Positions 36,601 through 49,497 of a stretch of 64,000 nt of DNA are shown here, piece by piece. The stretch covers positions 48,333,678 through 48,397,677 of the forward strand of contig CM049307.1 of NCBI GenBank assembly GCA_026874595.1, read 5' to 3'. The stretch comes from Sipunculus nudus. Lineage: Eukaryota; Annelida; Sipuncula; Golfingiida; Sipunculidae. How positions within the stretch are numbered: position 1 is the stretch's first letter; every line of letters starts with the position of its first letter. The position numbers were made by a program, and so were the translations under genes. The notes beneath the pieces are model-generated. The model ran no database searches. It had not been told where the DNA came from and worked only from the letters and a program-made list of their open reading frames with translations.

Positions 36601-39549
36601 ATTTATGTTGGCTCATAGAAATAGGATATAGGCTGGCTCATTAATTGCGCTGCTACGTAACCGTACCATTTGATTAACAATGGGCGTGATGGCACCATTG
36701 GGGTGTTGTGCCGGCAAATTACAGCGACCTTTAGCGGCAAGGCACCCCAGCGTCAGCTAGTCAAACAAGCCATACCCACGTGGTCAGATCTTTACAAGAC
36801 GAACATTCACCCGCATCAATGTAGTTTATCCTTTTTTCGTTCCGAACGGATAAATATCTGGCAGCTCTGCAAGGATTCATTTTGTTTATCTGAGAAAGCT
36901 TGGGGCGCAGACGAGCGGAAAACTTCACTAATTGTAGACCCCCCACTATAAGATATATTATCTTTTACCTGGAAAAACCTGGTAACCCAAACCCCTTTTT
37001 CGGTGGCTTCGGTCTTTATGCCTCGTTTAACTGACTCTGTAACAACACAGATTGTGTGAGGTATCCTGTATCTGTGGCTCGTCAATTAAGTTGCCGAAGA
37101 GAGACCTTATGGGTTTTATGTTATTTGAGGAATAACTAGCCATATTCACATAAAGCAATATAGTTTCTTGACATTTACTAGGAAAACAAAAACCACAAAA
37201 AATGAAGCCATATCGAACAAATTAATACACATTGCTTTCTTATAATTTCTCGTTTATACCACCGGCCCCTTCGAGTTCAATGATCTTGCATTAATAAATA
37301 TTAAATTTTCTTAAATAGAACTTGTCAGAAAATTCAGCGTTACACTTAGGTGTGTGTCCAATTAGTTCTGCTCTCTTGTAAATGCGAACATATTTTGTCA
37401 TGTTTTACCTATGTTACATTGCTTTAACATAAATACAGCCCTTATTCGTTAATTAAAGCTATAAATGTGTCACTTTCTCACACTAAAATCTGCATTTTAG
37501 ATATATTTATATATATAAATCTTTATGTTTATATAATATAAAAAGCCGATATAGTAAGCTGACCCGAATGGAGTAAGCGCACAGTCTAATTACCATTACA
37601 GCCAGGGCGACCAGTAATTTATCTCGTTAGGTTGCGGTCATGTCATACATAAATAAATAATGACTGTTGATTGACACGGCTTCGGGGGTGACGCCAATGA
37701 CCATTGGTACTCCAGTCAAGTCAATCAAAATTCGGGATTATCAAGAAGGCTCTGAACTCAAATTCAAATGGGGTCATGCTAAGCATTATAAAAACTATTA
37801 TAACTTATACAAATCGGCTGATAATAAGAGTCTTAAAATTATCCCTGTCTTGAATGTCAGGCGCTTAATCGAAGATTTTGTCCAAATACTGAAAATATTC
37901 AACAAAAAAATGTTCTAAAGAATATAAATAACGAAACGTGACGTTCAGACGCACGAAAAAACCCCACCAGATTATTCCCTAAAAAGATCGGATGGGATTA
38001 AGTAAAACGTTTGAATATTCCAACTTTCTTATTCAAAGACGGCAGTGCATGGACTGGGCGGTAAAAAGGCTTCAAGTATTGGACTTATACATTAACATAT
38101 TCATCATACCCTCTAGCTGGAAGACGCCAAATTAAAGAGTTTTATTATCAAAAGACTTCCAATGCCCATCGGATATTCCGTTATCAGAGATTGGACAATT
38201 AGCGAGTGCATGAAAAACAGCATCTTTATCCAGGCTGCCTACTCTTCTCAAAACACTTTTGTGTTCATGTTCAAAAGATCTCTCTTTGGTTCCCGGATAC
38301 AAGGATTTTAATAACAGCTGTATTGTCGCGTGCGAAAGATCCTGTTGGTGCCTCTTGGGTTAGCCACGGCTGGTTTAATCACCACCAGTATATTGGTCTA
38401 TTTGGTTGTTACCAGCTAATGGGAAAGTGTTAGAAAGTTCCTGTAAGCCGACCGGATCGTGTTACAGACATTTGGCCGTACCTTCTCCACAATGAGTCAC
38501 AACAGTACTTCAACCTGCTCTGTAAAGACTAAAGGCTGATGGTTAACGAACGGACAACTGCTTTCTGAGGCCCTGCGGAAATTACTATTCATTCAGTGCA
38601 AGGTCTGTTTGTTGACTCAGGTCACAGAACAGTTGCACTAGTACTAAAGAAACATCCAATGCCATGGAAGGCAAGCTTTAACAGTGATTAAGTGAGTACG
38701 TCCGATATGGAGTCTATTACATCAGAACCTGTCACGGAGTGGTAGTGCTGAGGGGTCACGTGATACCAGCTCAGCTGGAACCTTATTCTATTTTGGTTGC
38801 TTCCATTTGTAAATTAGGCCACATGCAATTTCTGTTCATAGAGAAAATTTTGCTATTATATTATCCGGTCCCAGCAAATGGACTACACACACTAGGGTGC
38901 GACGGCAGTATTTGCAGCAATATTCCAGGAAAGCAGGGTTGCAGAGAGGGAACTCGTTTTTTTTTTTCAAGAAATACCCCATTATTCCACTTTGACGATG
39001 ACAGCAATAGTTTTAAGCATAGGTCAGTTCACCACAAGTCATATAAGCATATAATGTCTACACACCGGGCTTAGTAATAAAAAGGCGACCCACGTCCCAT
39101 CAATACTAATACAGATGCAGTCCTCCGGCGGTTTATAATGACATAATGTTCTCCTCCATCAATAATCCATTGCCTCTTATTGTGAAAGTAGAAGAGCAAA
39201 TAAATTTATGTTGATAAATGCTGTCCCTGTGATTATACCACCAGCCAGTCAACTTTCAGTCGTGGCTGAGGCGTGCACAAGCATCTGTATCTCACGTAAA
39301 ATTCTGACCAAAGCAACGTCAATGCTACGACGTTTTATTTTTTTTACATTTATTCCTACCCTGGATTCTGGTGAAAATGTATTGATGACATATATATCAA
39401 ATTACTTTGATGCATCTTTTTCATATGATGAAAATACCCATCTCCAAAGACATAAAATTTCATGTTTTTCCATGAAATATAACTTCCATACTTGCAATGC
39501 AGGTTCATCTCTCTCTCTCTCCCTTTCTTTCTCTCTCTCTTTCTTTCTT

Positions 39550-39609
<60 letters not shown>

Positions 39610-40594
39610 TTCAAACACCTTTTAAAGAAAAAAACTGTTATTAACCGATAAAAACTATAGATTTTAATAGTTGTTCAGACATATTATATATTCTAACTAT
39701 GTACTATATATTAAACCCTTGCCAACTCAAGACTATAAGACTATAAATACACCTACCTGATATGTGTTGCATTATCAATATGGCCATCGCCCACTTCAAC
39801 TGTGCCTTGATGGCCATTCCCAATTTTGTAGAAGGCATGATGCTTATTTAGCGGTACGATCCGTTACTTTACTCTTTGTAAGGAATAAATGTTTAAAACA
39901 AAGGCTCAATATAAGTCAATCCCGTCATCACGCTTTCAATGGCAAGTTATTGGATCTATATAAAACTGTAAGGTTGAGAATCCACGTAACAAGGTAGCAT
40001 CCACCACGTGCTTTTTCTCTGCTTCCGGTGGAACAGACAGATGTAAGGTCAATTCGTACGATTATTTCACTGAATCCCTCACTCTGCATTTATACCTGTA
40101 GACTTAAGCCGACCGTTCACGTCACCTGCAAAAAAGAGAGAAAAAATCCTGCATAACATCGTGAAACATTCATGCGGCAGCGTTCTGTATTCAGTCATTC
40201 GGTTGCTATAGTTTCAAAGGTATTACGTGACTATTCATTCACTGTTGTCCCAAGGAATATCCTTTAGACACATATTCAAGTCAGGAAGTTTTCAAATCCT
40301 TAACAAATCCATCTAGGTGTCTTCGTTTTTCTAGAGACGGGAAACCATTTCCGTGCTATCTTTCACTGATTGTTATCACACCCTTAATCTAAGGCAGTCT
40401 TACTGGCAGAAAGACAAATTACTAGATCCAATGTCTGGCTTTTATGCCCGGAAGACAAGGGGGCTACAACTATCTTATATCGTTCATCACCGTAAATTGC
40501 TACTTTTCTGTATCCATCAGTTCAGTCCGGCAGATAGATTATAGGACACTGCAAATTATCCAGTTCTTCTATCTAATTTCTGTTCCTGTTCCAG
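33687..40594. other. Unique AT-rich DNA, no gene supported
   Basis: Contains one CRE palindrome (35308-35315), one E-box palindrome (38756-38763) and a short hairpin GGCCCCTCGGGCC near 35341. Frames of 60-111 codons occur throughout, for example 36670-36951, where three frames on two strands are open together. None shows a domain or paired splice signals. I see no RNA gene. Confidence 0.45.
39508..39605 (+). repeat. Compound (CT)n(AT)n microsatellite
   Basis: CT-rich to about 39574, with CCC and TTT interruptions, then perfect AT to 39605. It produces the SLSLSLS...YIYIYI tail of a spurious plus-strand frame. Confidence 0.97.
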
Positions 40595-40924
40595 ATCCAT
40601 TATTTGCTATCACTCTGTGAATTGTCCCCCTTTTATCAGTGTGCCTCCCACGAGTCCTGCCTCGTGTTAGCGAACAACAAAGTCATCCAGATGAAAGACA
40701 CGCGGAGAGTGAATCTCCATATCTCACATAATGCCGAACACCTTCTAAGTATTTGTATGAATTACACGTCTTGTGAACACGTCTGGATCCGGGGAAAATT
40801 AAAGGTAACACACGGCAATGTTCCAATAAGCTGTGCCTCGCTCGAGGAAGCTTGCAAGAAGCTGGGCCTTGCGGGTTACGTGTTCTTTACAGCCTTCTCT
40901 GGAGGTGATCTTTTAATTACATGA
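40595..40924 (+). CDS. Candidate terminal exon of an unrecognised protein
   Basis: I do not recognise this protein, and it is the only stretch I would propose as coding. A pyrimidine-rich run ending TTCCAG (40589-40594) looks like a 3' splice acceptor. From 40595 one plus frame stays open for 109 codons to TGA at 40922-40924. Its third codon positions are clearly richer in G and C than the AT-rich surroundings, and no rival frame of comparable length overlaps. The peptide has about seven cysteines, an NYTS glycosylation-type sequon (NxT), and a less polar end (GLAGYVFFTAFSGG). AATAAA lies about 200 bp downstream. An alternative ending is a donor-like AAG|GTAACA near 40803. No upstream partner exon was found, so chance remains a serious possibility. 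Confidence 0.25.
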   Translation: MHYLLSLCELSPFYQCASHESCLVLANNKVIQMKDTRRVNLHISHNAEHLLSICMNYTSCEHVWIRGKLKVTHGNVPISCASLEEACKKLGLAGYVFFTAFSGGDLLIT

Positions 40925-41128
40925 TGGGCGGGTGATACCGCCCCACACGACGTGCACTTGCATGGCTACATACCCAAACTATCTGCGGCAGTATGGGTCC
41001 GATGGTAAGGCCATCGGGGATGTTGTAGCAACCAGTATGGTGTATTGGCGGAGAGGGAAGTTGGCAGGCGGGCGACACGCTACGGCTTAAGGCGCCACCA
41101 GCTTCACAACACCCACGGGACCCACCTT

Positions 41129-41134
41129 AATAAA
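41129..41134 (+). terminator. AATAAA, possible polyadenylation signal
   Basis: AATAAA about 205 bp after the stop of the candidate exon, followed within 30 bp by a T/G-rich segment (ATCTTGTTTG). It means something only if the exon is real, since the hexamer is common in AT-rich DNA. Confidence 0.2.
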
Positions 41135-42956
41135 TGCATGTCTTACATGTCTTACGAGCCATCTTGTTTGCGGCAACTTCAGAGCAGGGCTCGGCAAGCG
41201 GAGCATCACGCATGTGAAGACTAAATCACCCTCCCTGATTTAGGCAGCTGATTGATCGCATATATCGACCACTCGGCCCGAGAATTTGGAGCTCATCCCG
41301 CTTACTACATCCAAAGAACTGAGTCAACGGGACAGGATAAATTAAACTTATCAGGGTTAATGCCGAGCCCTAGTCGTTACTGTAAAGGTATCTCAAATGA
41401 ATCGGGAGAACCTTCCAGCTCTTACAAACCCCCGAGGCATTCATGCGGCTCCACGGCAGAAGCCGAATGACCAGGCAGTTCCAGCCCCCAAACGTGGCAC
41501 CATAAATAAGAAATTGACTCATATTAAGGTTCATTAAACGCCTTAGCGCATCATGCCGTTCATAGGGAATAACGTTTAACGGATTTGATTGTATTACACG
41601 GGGTAACACGGTTCACTGACAAAAAGAAGAAAAGGACCAAATTCAACGATTATTATCCTTTTGTAGTATACTTTGAACCTGTTTCTATTCTTTGAGGTCG
41701 TAAAAAACACTTTCAATAAGTGAACTTGTGTGTATTGATTTTACCGTTTTTGGTTCTTTTTCACTACAAAAGAGAAAAGGAAAGATTTGGATCAAAACTT
41801 CACTAAAACAAAATTTTCTAAATATTGAAATTATTTGAATTATATAATAGGGGAACTTTTTAATATCAATATAATTTAATAAGGTTTTCGGGGTACTTAA
41901 GACAAACATATTTTAAAGGACACGTATTAGGCCTATTGAGCGAAAATAATTATACGAGGCTTGATGTTCGGCAAGTTGAAAGTGAAAGAGGGAGGTTTAA
42001 GAGGACTAATGTTTGACAGAAAATAAATACAATGTTGAATGATGTCCGTTGTAAAAAGTGTAGAAAAAAGGCAGAGCTAATGCTGTTTTTTTTCATGAGG
42101 AAAAACGAATACCTTTGCCCAAGAATTCTTTTCTTGTTGAAAGAAGAGCAGATCCGTGATATGAGGGAGAAATATTTAAAAAATCATATCTGCAATAGGA
42201 TGTTACAAAGATAATAAATATGCAAGGAAACCAATGTACGGTGAATTGCATGATAAGAAATATATTAGGACTGATGCTTTGTGTACCTGTAAAAAGATCA
42301 AAGAATTTTGGTGGGCGATGTCTTGTGTAATGAGGGAAAAGGAATATAAGATTTTTTATGTTCAATGTAATGGAGAAAAGGACATATTAGAAGATTTATG
42401 TACAAAGAAAGAATGGTCGACATTATTAGGGGGAAAAACCAAAGCCCAGACATCTGATGCAATGACCATGATCACGTATTCAGGGAACCAGGGTTCGCCG
42501 ATTAATGCCTCTCATATTGTCTCGCTTCTTGAAATAGCGGCATCTTTGTTATATATCACTGAGCTGATTTTGTTATATGACAAAAAACCATCATCAGTAT
42601 CTGACACCATTTTCTGACACCAAAACCATCGGGATCTGTACACAAAATTCTGATGCAAGTAGGACAAATACTGGTGAGGCAGCTTTCACGTTTCATTTTC
42701 TCCGTGGGCTGCAATATTAGCCAAACATCAATGACACATATCCAACTGATATATCTAATCACTAGTGGCGTATCAAACGACCAAATAATTCCAGCGACTA
42801 CGGCATATGATTACCTTAGAATCGTTAGCCTAATCGAAAAAGAAGCGAAAGAGCGATATAACGTTAAACTACTTGCCTGGGTGTTTAGACGACCACATAT
42901 TATGCGACAACCGGAACAGGGAGACAAATACTCCCCAAGACCGGTGCATGGGACTG

Positions 42957-42970
42957 CTGTCACGTGACAG
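42957..42970. promoter_or_regulatory. E-box palindrome CTGTCACGTGACAG
   Basis: A 14 bp perfect palindrome centred on CACGTG and containing GTCACGTGAC, the extended site preferred by USF and MiT/TFE-type bHLH-zip factors. No promoter is evident next to it. Confidence 0.3.
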
Positions 42971-43691
42971 TGGTCATTGGGTGCAATAAAAAACGACATT
43001 CATCCGAGTTATGTCTCCCTGAGTCACACACTAGGTGGTCGTGAAGCACAATTCAATTATTATGAGTTAGAAAACGCGTGGTACTATTACAGCGAGGTGA
43101 ATCCCCAGTGTTGTACACATCTAATTAATCTTCGGCCTTATTACCGTGCATGGAATAATGGTGATGCGAGGATATAGTTTTTGTTATTTTTTTCTAAAAT
43201 CTCTTCAAGAAGTGAACAAAGATGACTGTTGCCCAGCAGTACAAAAGGGTCAGTCATTTCTCTTAACTCGTTTAAAAAAGTATCTGATTTTTATTTATAT
43301 TTACCAAATTTGAGTAGAAATTCCTGGGAAGAATAGACTCAAGATTTTTTTCGGTGAAGTTTATAAATTACGACCCCGGAGGCCCTGATAACATGACGTT
43401 TTACAAATGTTGGACGTGGACTACTTGATATCGTAAAATGTCATCAAGCACAGAAGAAATGCTGCTTTATGTAAACGAGACAAAGAAAAAGGTTAAATTC
43501 ACTGCAGGGGTAAAAAAAAATTTACTGTGTTGTAAAAACCAATGTTATGTAGACTGGTAAACATGTTGATTGGAGATACTTCAACAGAGCAGACGACCCG
43601 AGCCGCGACCCGCCTTTTTAGGGTCTCCTGGGTGAAAGAAACGGTAGTGGTCATTACCTATTAAGGAATATCAGTGTACAAACAGGACCAA

Positions 43692-43707
43692 AGCGTCACG
43701 TGACGCT
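43692..43707. promoter_or_regulatory. E-box palindrome AGCGTCACGTGACGCT
   Basis: A 16 bp perfect palindrome again containing GTCACGTGAC, about 735 bp from the previous one. Two such long dyads so close together are unexpected by chance. The function is inferred from the motif alone. Confidence 0.35.
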
Positions 43708-45483
43708 AAAGTAAAAAGGCCCGAGCTAGACACCAGATGTGGCACATTGAAATGGACATATGGACACCTGGGGCTTGCGGGGTCAGCCAGGTACGACTGC
43801 GTAAATAAGACAAATGCAGGGTTGTTAAGTACATGGGCTTGTTACCGAAACATCCTCAAATGTTGTATAAAATATGAAGGCGGGGGTAAGCGAGGCGTAT
43901 TGTCGGTGAAATAATTGATCAATCCTGTCATTTTTGTTTCAGGTTAATCAACTGTATCAACGTGATACATCAGGCATATACAGGTAACCAAGTACGGACA
44001 TATAGTAAACATATAAACCAACTGAAATATTTATCAGGACAGGGAAGACTACATTTTATAACTTGATCTGTACATCTAACAAACATATACATAATTAAAT
44101 TCAATGTTTGTTTGAACCCACAGACATTGATAGTTTTCCATAAACCTATATGTCATATTCTAGTCGTTATACATAAATTTATTAATTATTCGGTATCAAG
44201 GGAAAAATCATGTTACCATCGTCGTTTAATGCAGAAATACCCATTTTCCTTATGTTAAGTAATAATAATCAAATAAATGAATATATGAAATGTAATCAAA
44301 ATTTAATCACCATGATAACTGAATGCCAAAAAAAAAGATATATTTTCAAAAATGGCGCCGGTCAACTTCTATAACTATAAAACTGTTTAATGAATATTCC
44401 TTTTGGGCAACGCTCAATCCAAATCAAAATATACGAGGATGACATCCAGTCATGTTCTAAAATGGTGCTAATAAATGGGAAATCAACTTCGGTCGCAACC
44501 CCAAACCACAAGCCCGGGACGGAGTACTGTACACAGTAGTTAGGGATCGATTCACGTGTAAATGGCACACAATAACAATGCGAGTGTGGGTGATGGGTAT
44601 GGTAAAAGGATTGGGACAGGCCATCAGTTCATAACTCAGGCTTATGAAGATGCTTTTCTGAGGGGTGCTTTGGCATGTTTCCCGATGAGTTTCTCTGAAG
44701 AACTCGACGTAATGTGTCTGGCTGTACGTTAAGGAACGAAGGGGTTGGATTAAATCCTATATCTTGTGAAAAAAATGTTAACCTGATAACGTCTTTTTGA
44801 GACAGTTATGTGTTTAAATGCATATTTCATTTCATAATACGAATTAAGGCTTACTATTATATGATAAGCTCCATGATCAAAACAAAAAAAAAATGTATTT
44901 TTTTACAACCTTCTTGGTTCCTTCTAGGTTTGTTATGGAAAATTTATCTTCCATGGCGTAGAAAAGGTTTTTTTTTTTCATTTGGGGGATATGATTTGCG
45001 CAATAGCCCCAATATTCACGCTAGCGCGGTAAGAGGGGTGTCTGAGGGGGAGATGTGCCCGCCTCCCTTGAAGCTGGATTTTTTTAAAAGTTAATTGGTG
45101 CAATTTGATGAATACTTTTAGAAAATTTTGATGAAAATGAACATACCAATTACCATTGAAATATTTGTAGGATAATGAATGATTACCGTATATGATTCAT
45201 AATTTTTTGGCCTTTGTTTTATAGCACCTTACATTTTAAACTAAATACTAGTATACATAGACCGCTTTCAATGGCATTTTGTATAGGACAGAACACAGTT
45301 GTTTCGACTTAGCATATTTGCGATTTCTGTCATGTTCACGTCCTGTCCTCCCCGTTTAATACCCTCTGTCCCTTCTTTTCCGGTTCAGGGTCGTTATACT
45401 AACATTAAGTTAATCCTTGTCAGGCGACATCCCACTAATGTCCTCCAAGGCCCTATCAAGGCACACGATGAAAATGTAATGTA

Positions 45484-45600
45484 AGTAGCCTAATGGAGCC
45501 GAAGGTCCCGGGGTCAGACCCGGCTACCGTCAAAGTGTTTGCTGAAAGTGTGACCTGTAACCTGGCAACGAAGATAAAACCCAGCTCTTCGCTTAGAGAC
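45484..45600 (+). mobile_element. Probable internally deleted tRNA-derived SINE fragment
   Basis: GTAGCCTAATGG is followed by AGCCGAAGGTCCCGGGGTC and AGACCCGGCTACC. The two edges (GTAGCC and GGCTAC) pair, as in a tRNA acceptor or fold. The 3' half has the look of a B-box arm (GGTCCCGGGGTCAGACCC), but the central part of a tRNA is missing. This suggests a short deletion in a tRNA-like SINE head. The tail (CAAAGTGTTTGCTGAAAG onward) has no partner in the window. The 60-codon plus frame starting here is unlikely to be a gene. Confidence 0.35.
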
Positions 45601-48111
45601 CCATCGTGCAGATCCTATGGTTTTCTTCATTACATAGACAATATCATATATAAGCTATTAACGTTTCCATTATAAAAAAAAACAGTTGTGGCCTTAACTT
45701 TATCTGCAAACTATATAGTCGTATACTTTACTGCAAGCTTAGGTCTCTATCTCTTCTGATACTTTTTTCATGTTGTTGTAATATGGTCATCAGGTTTACA
45801 CAAGGTGTCACGATACGAAATATTTACACAGATCGGTCTTTGCGTCTTAACAAATTGTCCACCTTCATCAGAAATGCATGTAGACTATGTCGTACAATAT
45901 AACCGATGGAAACTACGTTATTAGAGAAAAAAGTTATACTTGTCTTGCATTTGCAACGGCGAGGGATTCTTGGTGCACCATATTGTCGAACTCTAAAGTT
46001 AAACCATGACATGATGATTTTTCAGGTAGAAATTACTGTTGCTTAATATATTATCCCTTCCTGTGTTGGGACAGGTCTGTGGAACTTCGGCCAGGTCTGT
46101 GCGGGACGAATTTTCTATGGGCAGAGGCGACATCGGCTTGAGTTTCACTGGTGGGCCAGTTTTGTTGAAAGATGCAGCAGCGATAGCCCATGCGCAAAGT
46201 AATGTCAAATTCCTCAGGATATATGGGATGGTTTAATGCCATCACCTTTAATTATAAGGTAAGCTTCCATCTGCAAGCGCGAATTTAGCTGTCCAATAAT
46301 AACATTCTTTATTGTATGCCAATTTGCTAATATCTTGTAGGTTGATTATACCCAAAATCAAACATATATCTGTAGTGTTTAAAATTTATCGTTTATATGC
46401 GATATTCAGGTAAAGGTCCGTTACCCGCAGGATGGCTGGGAAATAGAGATTAAATATGGCTGTATTTGTAATCATTACTATCCTGAGAATGAGGAAACCT
46501 CGCTTTATCTAAAAAAATCTAATCTAATTATATTTTTAATATTGGTTATGGCACAGGCCTATCAGAAGCACTCAACCCAAATAAGGGCATAGGAGCTTTT
46601 TTATGCTAGGCTTATTAAGGCTAGTATAGACTACTGCATAACCAGTGCCTAAATTTGGCGTCGGCTTTAACAGGAATTGAATTGTCTTGGGCTATTAACG
46701 ACCAAGAGACCAAATTAGACCGGTTCTGTTGTCTGCATTGTCCCTCTGGACAACCTTATCTTTTTTTGGTAACACGAGTATGAAAAGATTTCAACTCCCT
46801 AAATTATACTGTATGAGCAACACGTGTTTATAACATATGCAACTGCATGCTTACCTTCCCAAAGCGAGGTTATACATTTTTCTGGATGATAAAGGTGAAA
46901 TCTGTGAGATCGCGGAATTGAAAATGAAATTGCATTGAATGATCAGTTAAATAATGAATTTAATCAATTAATTAAATGAAGTTCAATTATTTTATCATCC
47001 TCTGCAGATTATGGAATCCTTCACATTCCGCCTGTCATAATTCACGTATTACTGCATGTTGTAATTGTCCTTCGTGATCGATTGATTAATGCTGATAGAT
47101 ATGAATGGTATGCGAGTAAAACAAACATCCAATTGTGATCTTTTAATTACAGAACACTTTCCAAATTATTCATTAAATTACATTAAAAGAATTAAGCTCT
47201 TCCGTTCAATTCCGAATGAGATTTTTTGATAAATTTTAAATGGATGTTACACTTAATTAGCTTTAAACCTCACCATTTCAGTCATTATAACAAAATAAAG
47301 AAAAAGGACGCAATATTAGATTTATAACGCTTAATGGATAATATGTTGAGTATGCATGTTTTACAAACTGTACCCTTCTTTAATGGCCAGGAAATCGGCC
47401 ATTTTAATAGGGAATGTCTGACTGGGTACCTTTACATGTTGGGTTAATTCTGATATTGTTAAATACAATTAATTACTAACACTCAATTATTCCAACGTTA
47501 CAGAGAAAGTGGTACAGAGAAATGTGACAGCTGTATCTTCTTCATTAAAAATGATATATCATTATAATATACGTCATTATTGATTCGAAAAATATACATT
47601 TTCTGTTACTGATTTATTTCTTCGAGCACCACAATATTAGTCATTCGACGATAATAGATAATAGATCATCGAATATAAATCATAAATGACCAGAGATCCT
47701 TTCTATGAATGTCATAATCTCATTACACGATGAAGGACTCGTCCCCGCTGTCAACGTTAATGAGCTGATGGAAGGAAAATTAATAAACCGACACAAATAA
47801 TGATATTAAAATCAACAGGTGTCTTCACGAAAGCAAAAAAAAGATCCTACACGCAGAACCAGTATAGAACCATCAAGCCTCAAATAGGACGCTGAAATTT
47901 GTTTGACAAAAGCTGAAAGATAGTTAATGCACCACTTGAAAGTCGAGTTGCAAACTACTGCTTGTTCTAACAGAGCTGTTTATATAAAGTGAAGCAGAGA
48001 TGGAAGTTTAACATTATTTAGGAAAATAAGGAACATGATAAAACAAAGTTAATCGCCCAAGTTTACAACTGCTTATTACTTCAATAGAAGTAGCAACTGG
48101 GCGGTGTGTAG
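45601..48111. other. Unique DNA, no gene supported; ATTA-dense block
   Basis: At 46040-46245 three frames on two strands are open together in a GC-richer patch, so none can be preferred. From about 46920 to 47480 ATTA/TAAT cores are very dense (for example AATCAATTAATTAAATG near 46962) in otherwise complex, non-repetitive sequence, as in many homeodomain-bound enhancers. I see no RNA gene. Confidence 0.4.
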
Positions 48112-48170
48112 GGGCGGATACGAGATTTGAGAAAGGGGGAGGGGGGGGGGGGGGACACCCTGGAACAGTT
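48112..48170 (+). repeat. G-rich interspersed motif, copy with G14
   Basis: GGGGCGGATACGAGATTTGA, then GAAAGGGGGA, fourteen G (48141-48154) and ACACCCTGG. It is colinear with the copy at 8931-8976, including the ACCCTGG after the G tract. Confidence 0.5.
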
Positions 48171-49497
48171 TAACAAGTGTACCGGGAGTGCTTGTAGACT
48201 TTGGATATAACTCTCGCATGCAGGAGTATAATGAGGAAAACCGCAAAACTTTTGCCGCTTTTCGGTATTAAACGTTACTTATTCTATTTCCAATATTTTG
48301 TTGGTATAAACTAACAGGGACGCCCCTCGTAATCCGCTCCTGGTTTGCGTCGACTCTTATACAACAACGTGGAACTTGTCCGTTAGTTACCCATTGCAGA
48401 TACTTTTTCATTAAGTTAGAGAAAAGTATATATATATTATAAAGTATATTATATTTATATATAACGGGTTTAATATTAATACAACGCATTTTGTAACATG
48501 TAGTATATCCTCAATATTTATAAAGTATCGCTTTGGTTTAAGTCATTTTAATACGTATTTTACCATAAGGGGAACACTGATATCCAGCTGTGTAGGCATA
48601 CGGAAAAGCCGGGCAATCCGAATAAGCAACACAAGTGATATTAACATTCTCTTGTTCAGCATGAACTTCGTGTTATCAAAAGATTACGCGAACGAAAATA
48701 TAATCCACTGCGGTATACTTAGCAGTTAAGTGCTTAATATAAGTGGCATTACTTAGCTCGAAACAAGTTTCCATTGCATTATATATTCCAGATCGTTTGC
48801 TTACGTGTGCAATATACCAGTTACCTTGTTTGCTATTTGCCCGATACACCTGAGGTTGAATTACAGCTACGCCAGGAGAATTGATCAATAAAATATTTGT
48901 ACTAGAATATATCGCCATTTTATTTCGCACTTAAAGACAGTTTCAATTCAAATGCGATATATGGAGCTCAACATGATACCCTCACTTTATCAACCGCTGG
49001 ATACTCTTTCTTAGTTTCTGATTTTTGAGGATTTGTGGGGACTAATCTATGAAAAATGACCCCACTTAGGACACATTGGCATCGTTTCTAACTTAAAAAA
49101 AAACAGGTAGGACTCCGGTTGAGTGCCATAATGCATCGTCAATAAATAAAAATAAATCGTCAATAAATAAAATAAATAAACCAATTCATTTTTCAGTTTT
49201 GCTGCCTTTCTTGTCACCGGTTTATTCACATATGTAAACGCCGTTATTCATTACCTATGATCTTTTTGAACCGTTATAATCCCGTAAGAGTTTTCCCCAT
49301 CTCCTCTGGGAGACATACACATGATGTGATCGACAGTTTCAGGAATTATGTGTTATTAGTATAGTACCAGCCATCAATAACCCAGTTAACTACATCTTGT
49401 AGCAAGCAGAGGATACCTAGGAAAAGCTGTACCAGTATTGATTTAAAAAAATGGCCAAAAAAGGTTGTTTCCAAAGCACCTTGCCTATCTATTTTGA
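48171..49497. other. AT-rich DNA, no gene seen
   Basis: Unique AT-rich sequence with a short AATAAATAAA-type repeat (CGTCAATAAATAAA twice, about 49136-49172). Short frames only. Confidence 0.5.

Larger units (their letters stand above)
41135..45480. other. Unique DNA, no gene supported; E-box palindromes
   Basis: A plus-strand frame at 42234-42617 (127 codons) and one at 42653-42967 (104 codons) have no domain I recognise, AT-like codon use and no splice support. The purine-rich run at about 41980-42430 explains the lack of stops. Two E-box palindromes are listed separately. Confidence 0.4.

Noticed and set aside
39208-39606. 132-codon plus frame
   Set aside because: Its last third is the CT and AT microsatellite, and the rest has no recognisable feature.
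42234-42617. 127-codon plus frame as a gene
   Set aside because: The lack of stops follows from purine-rich composition. There are no domains, no splice sites, and codon use matches the AT-rich background.
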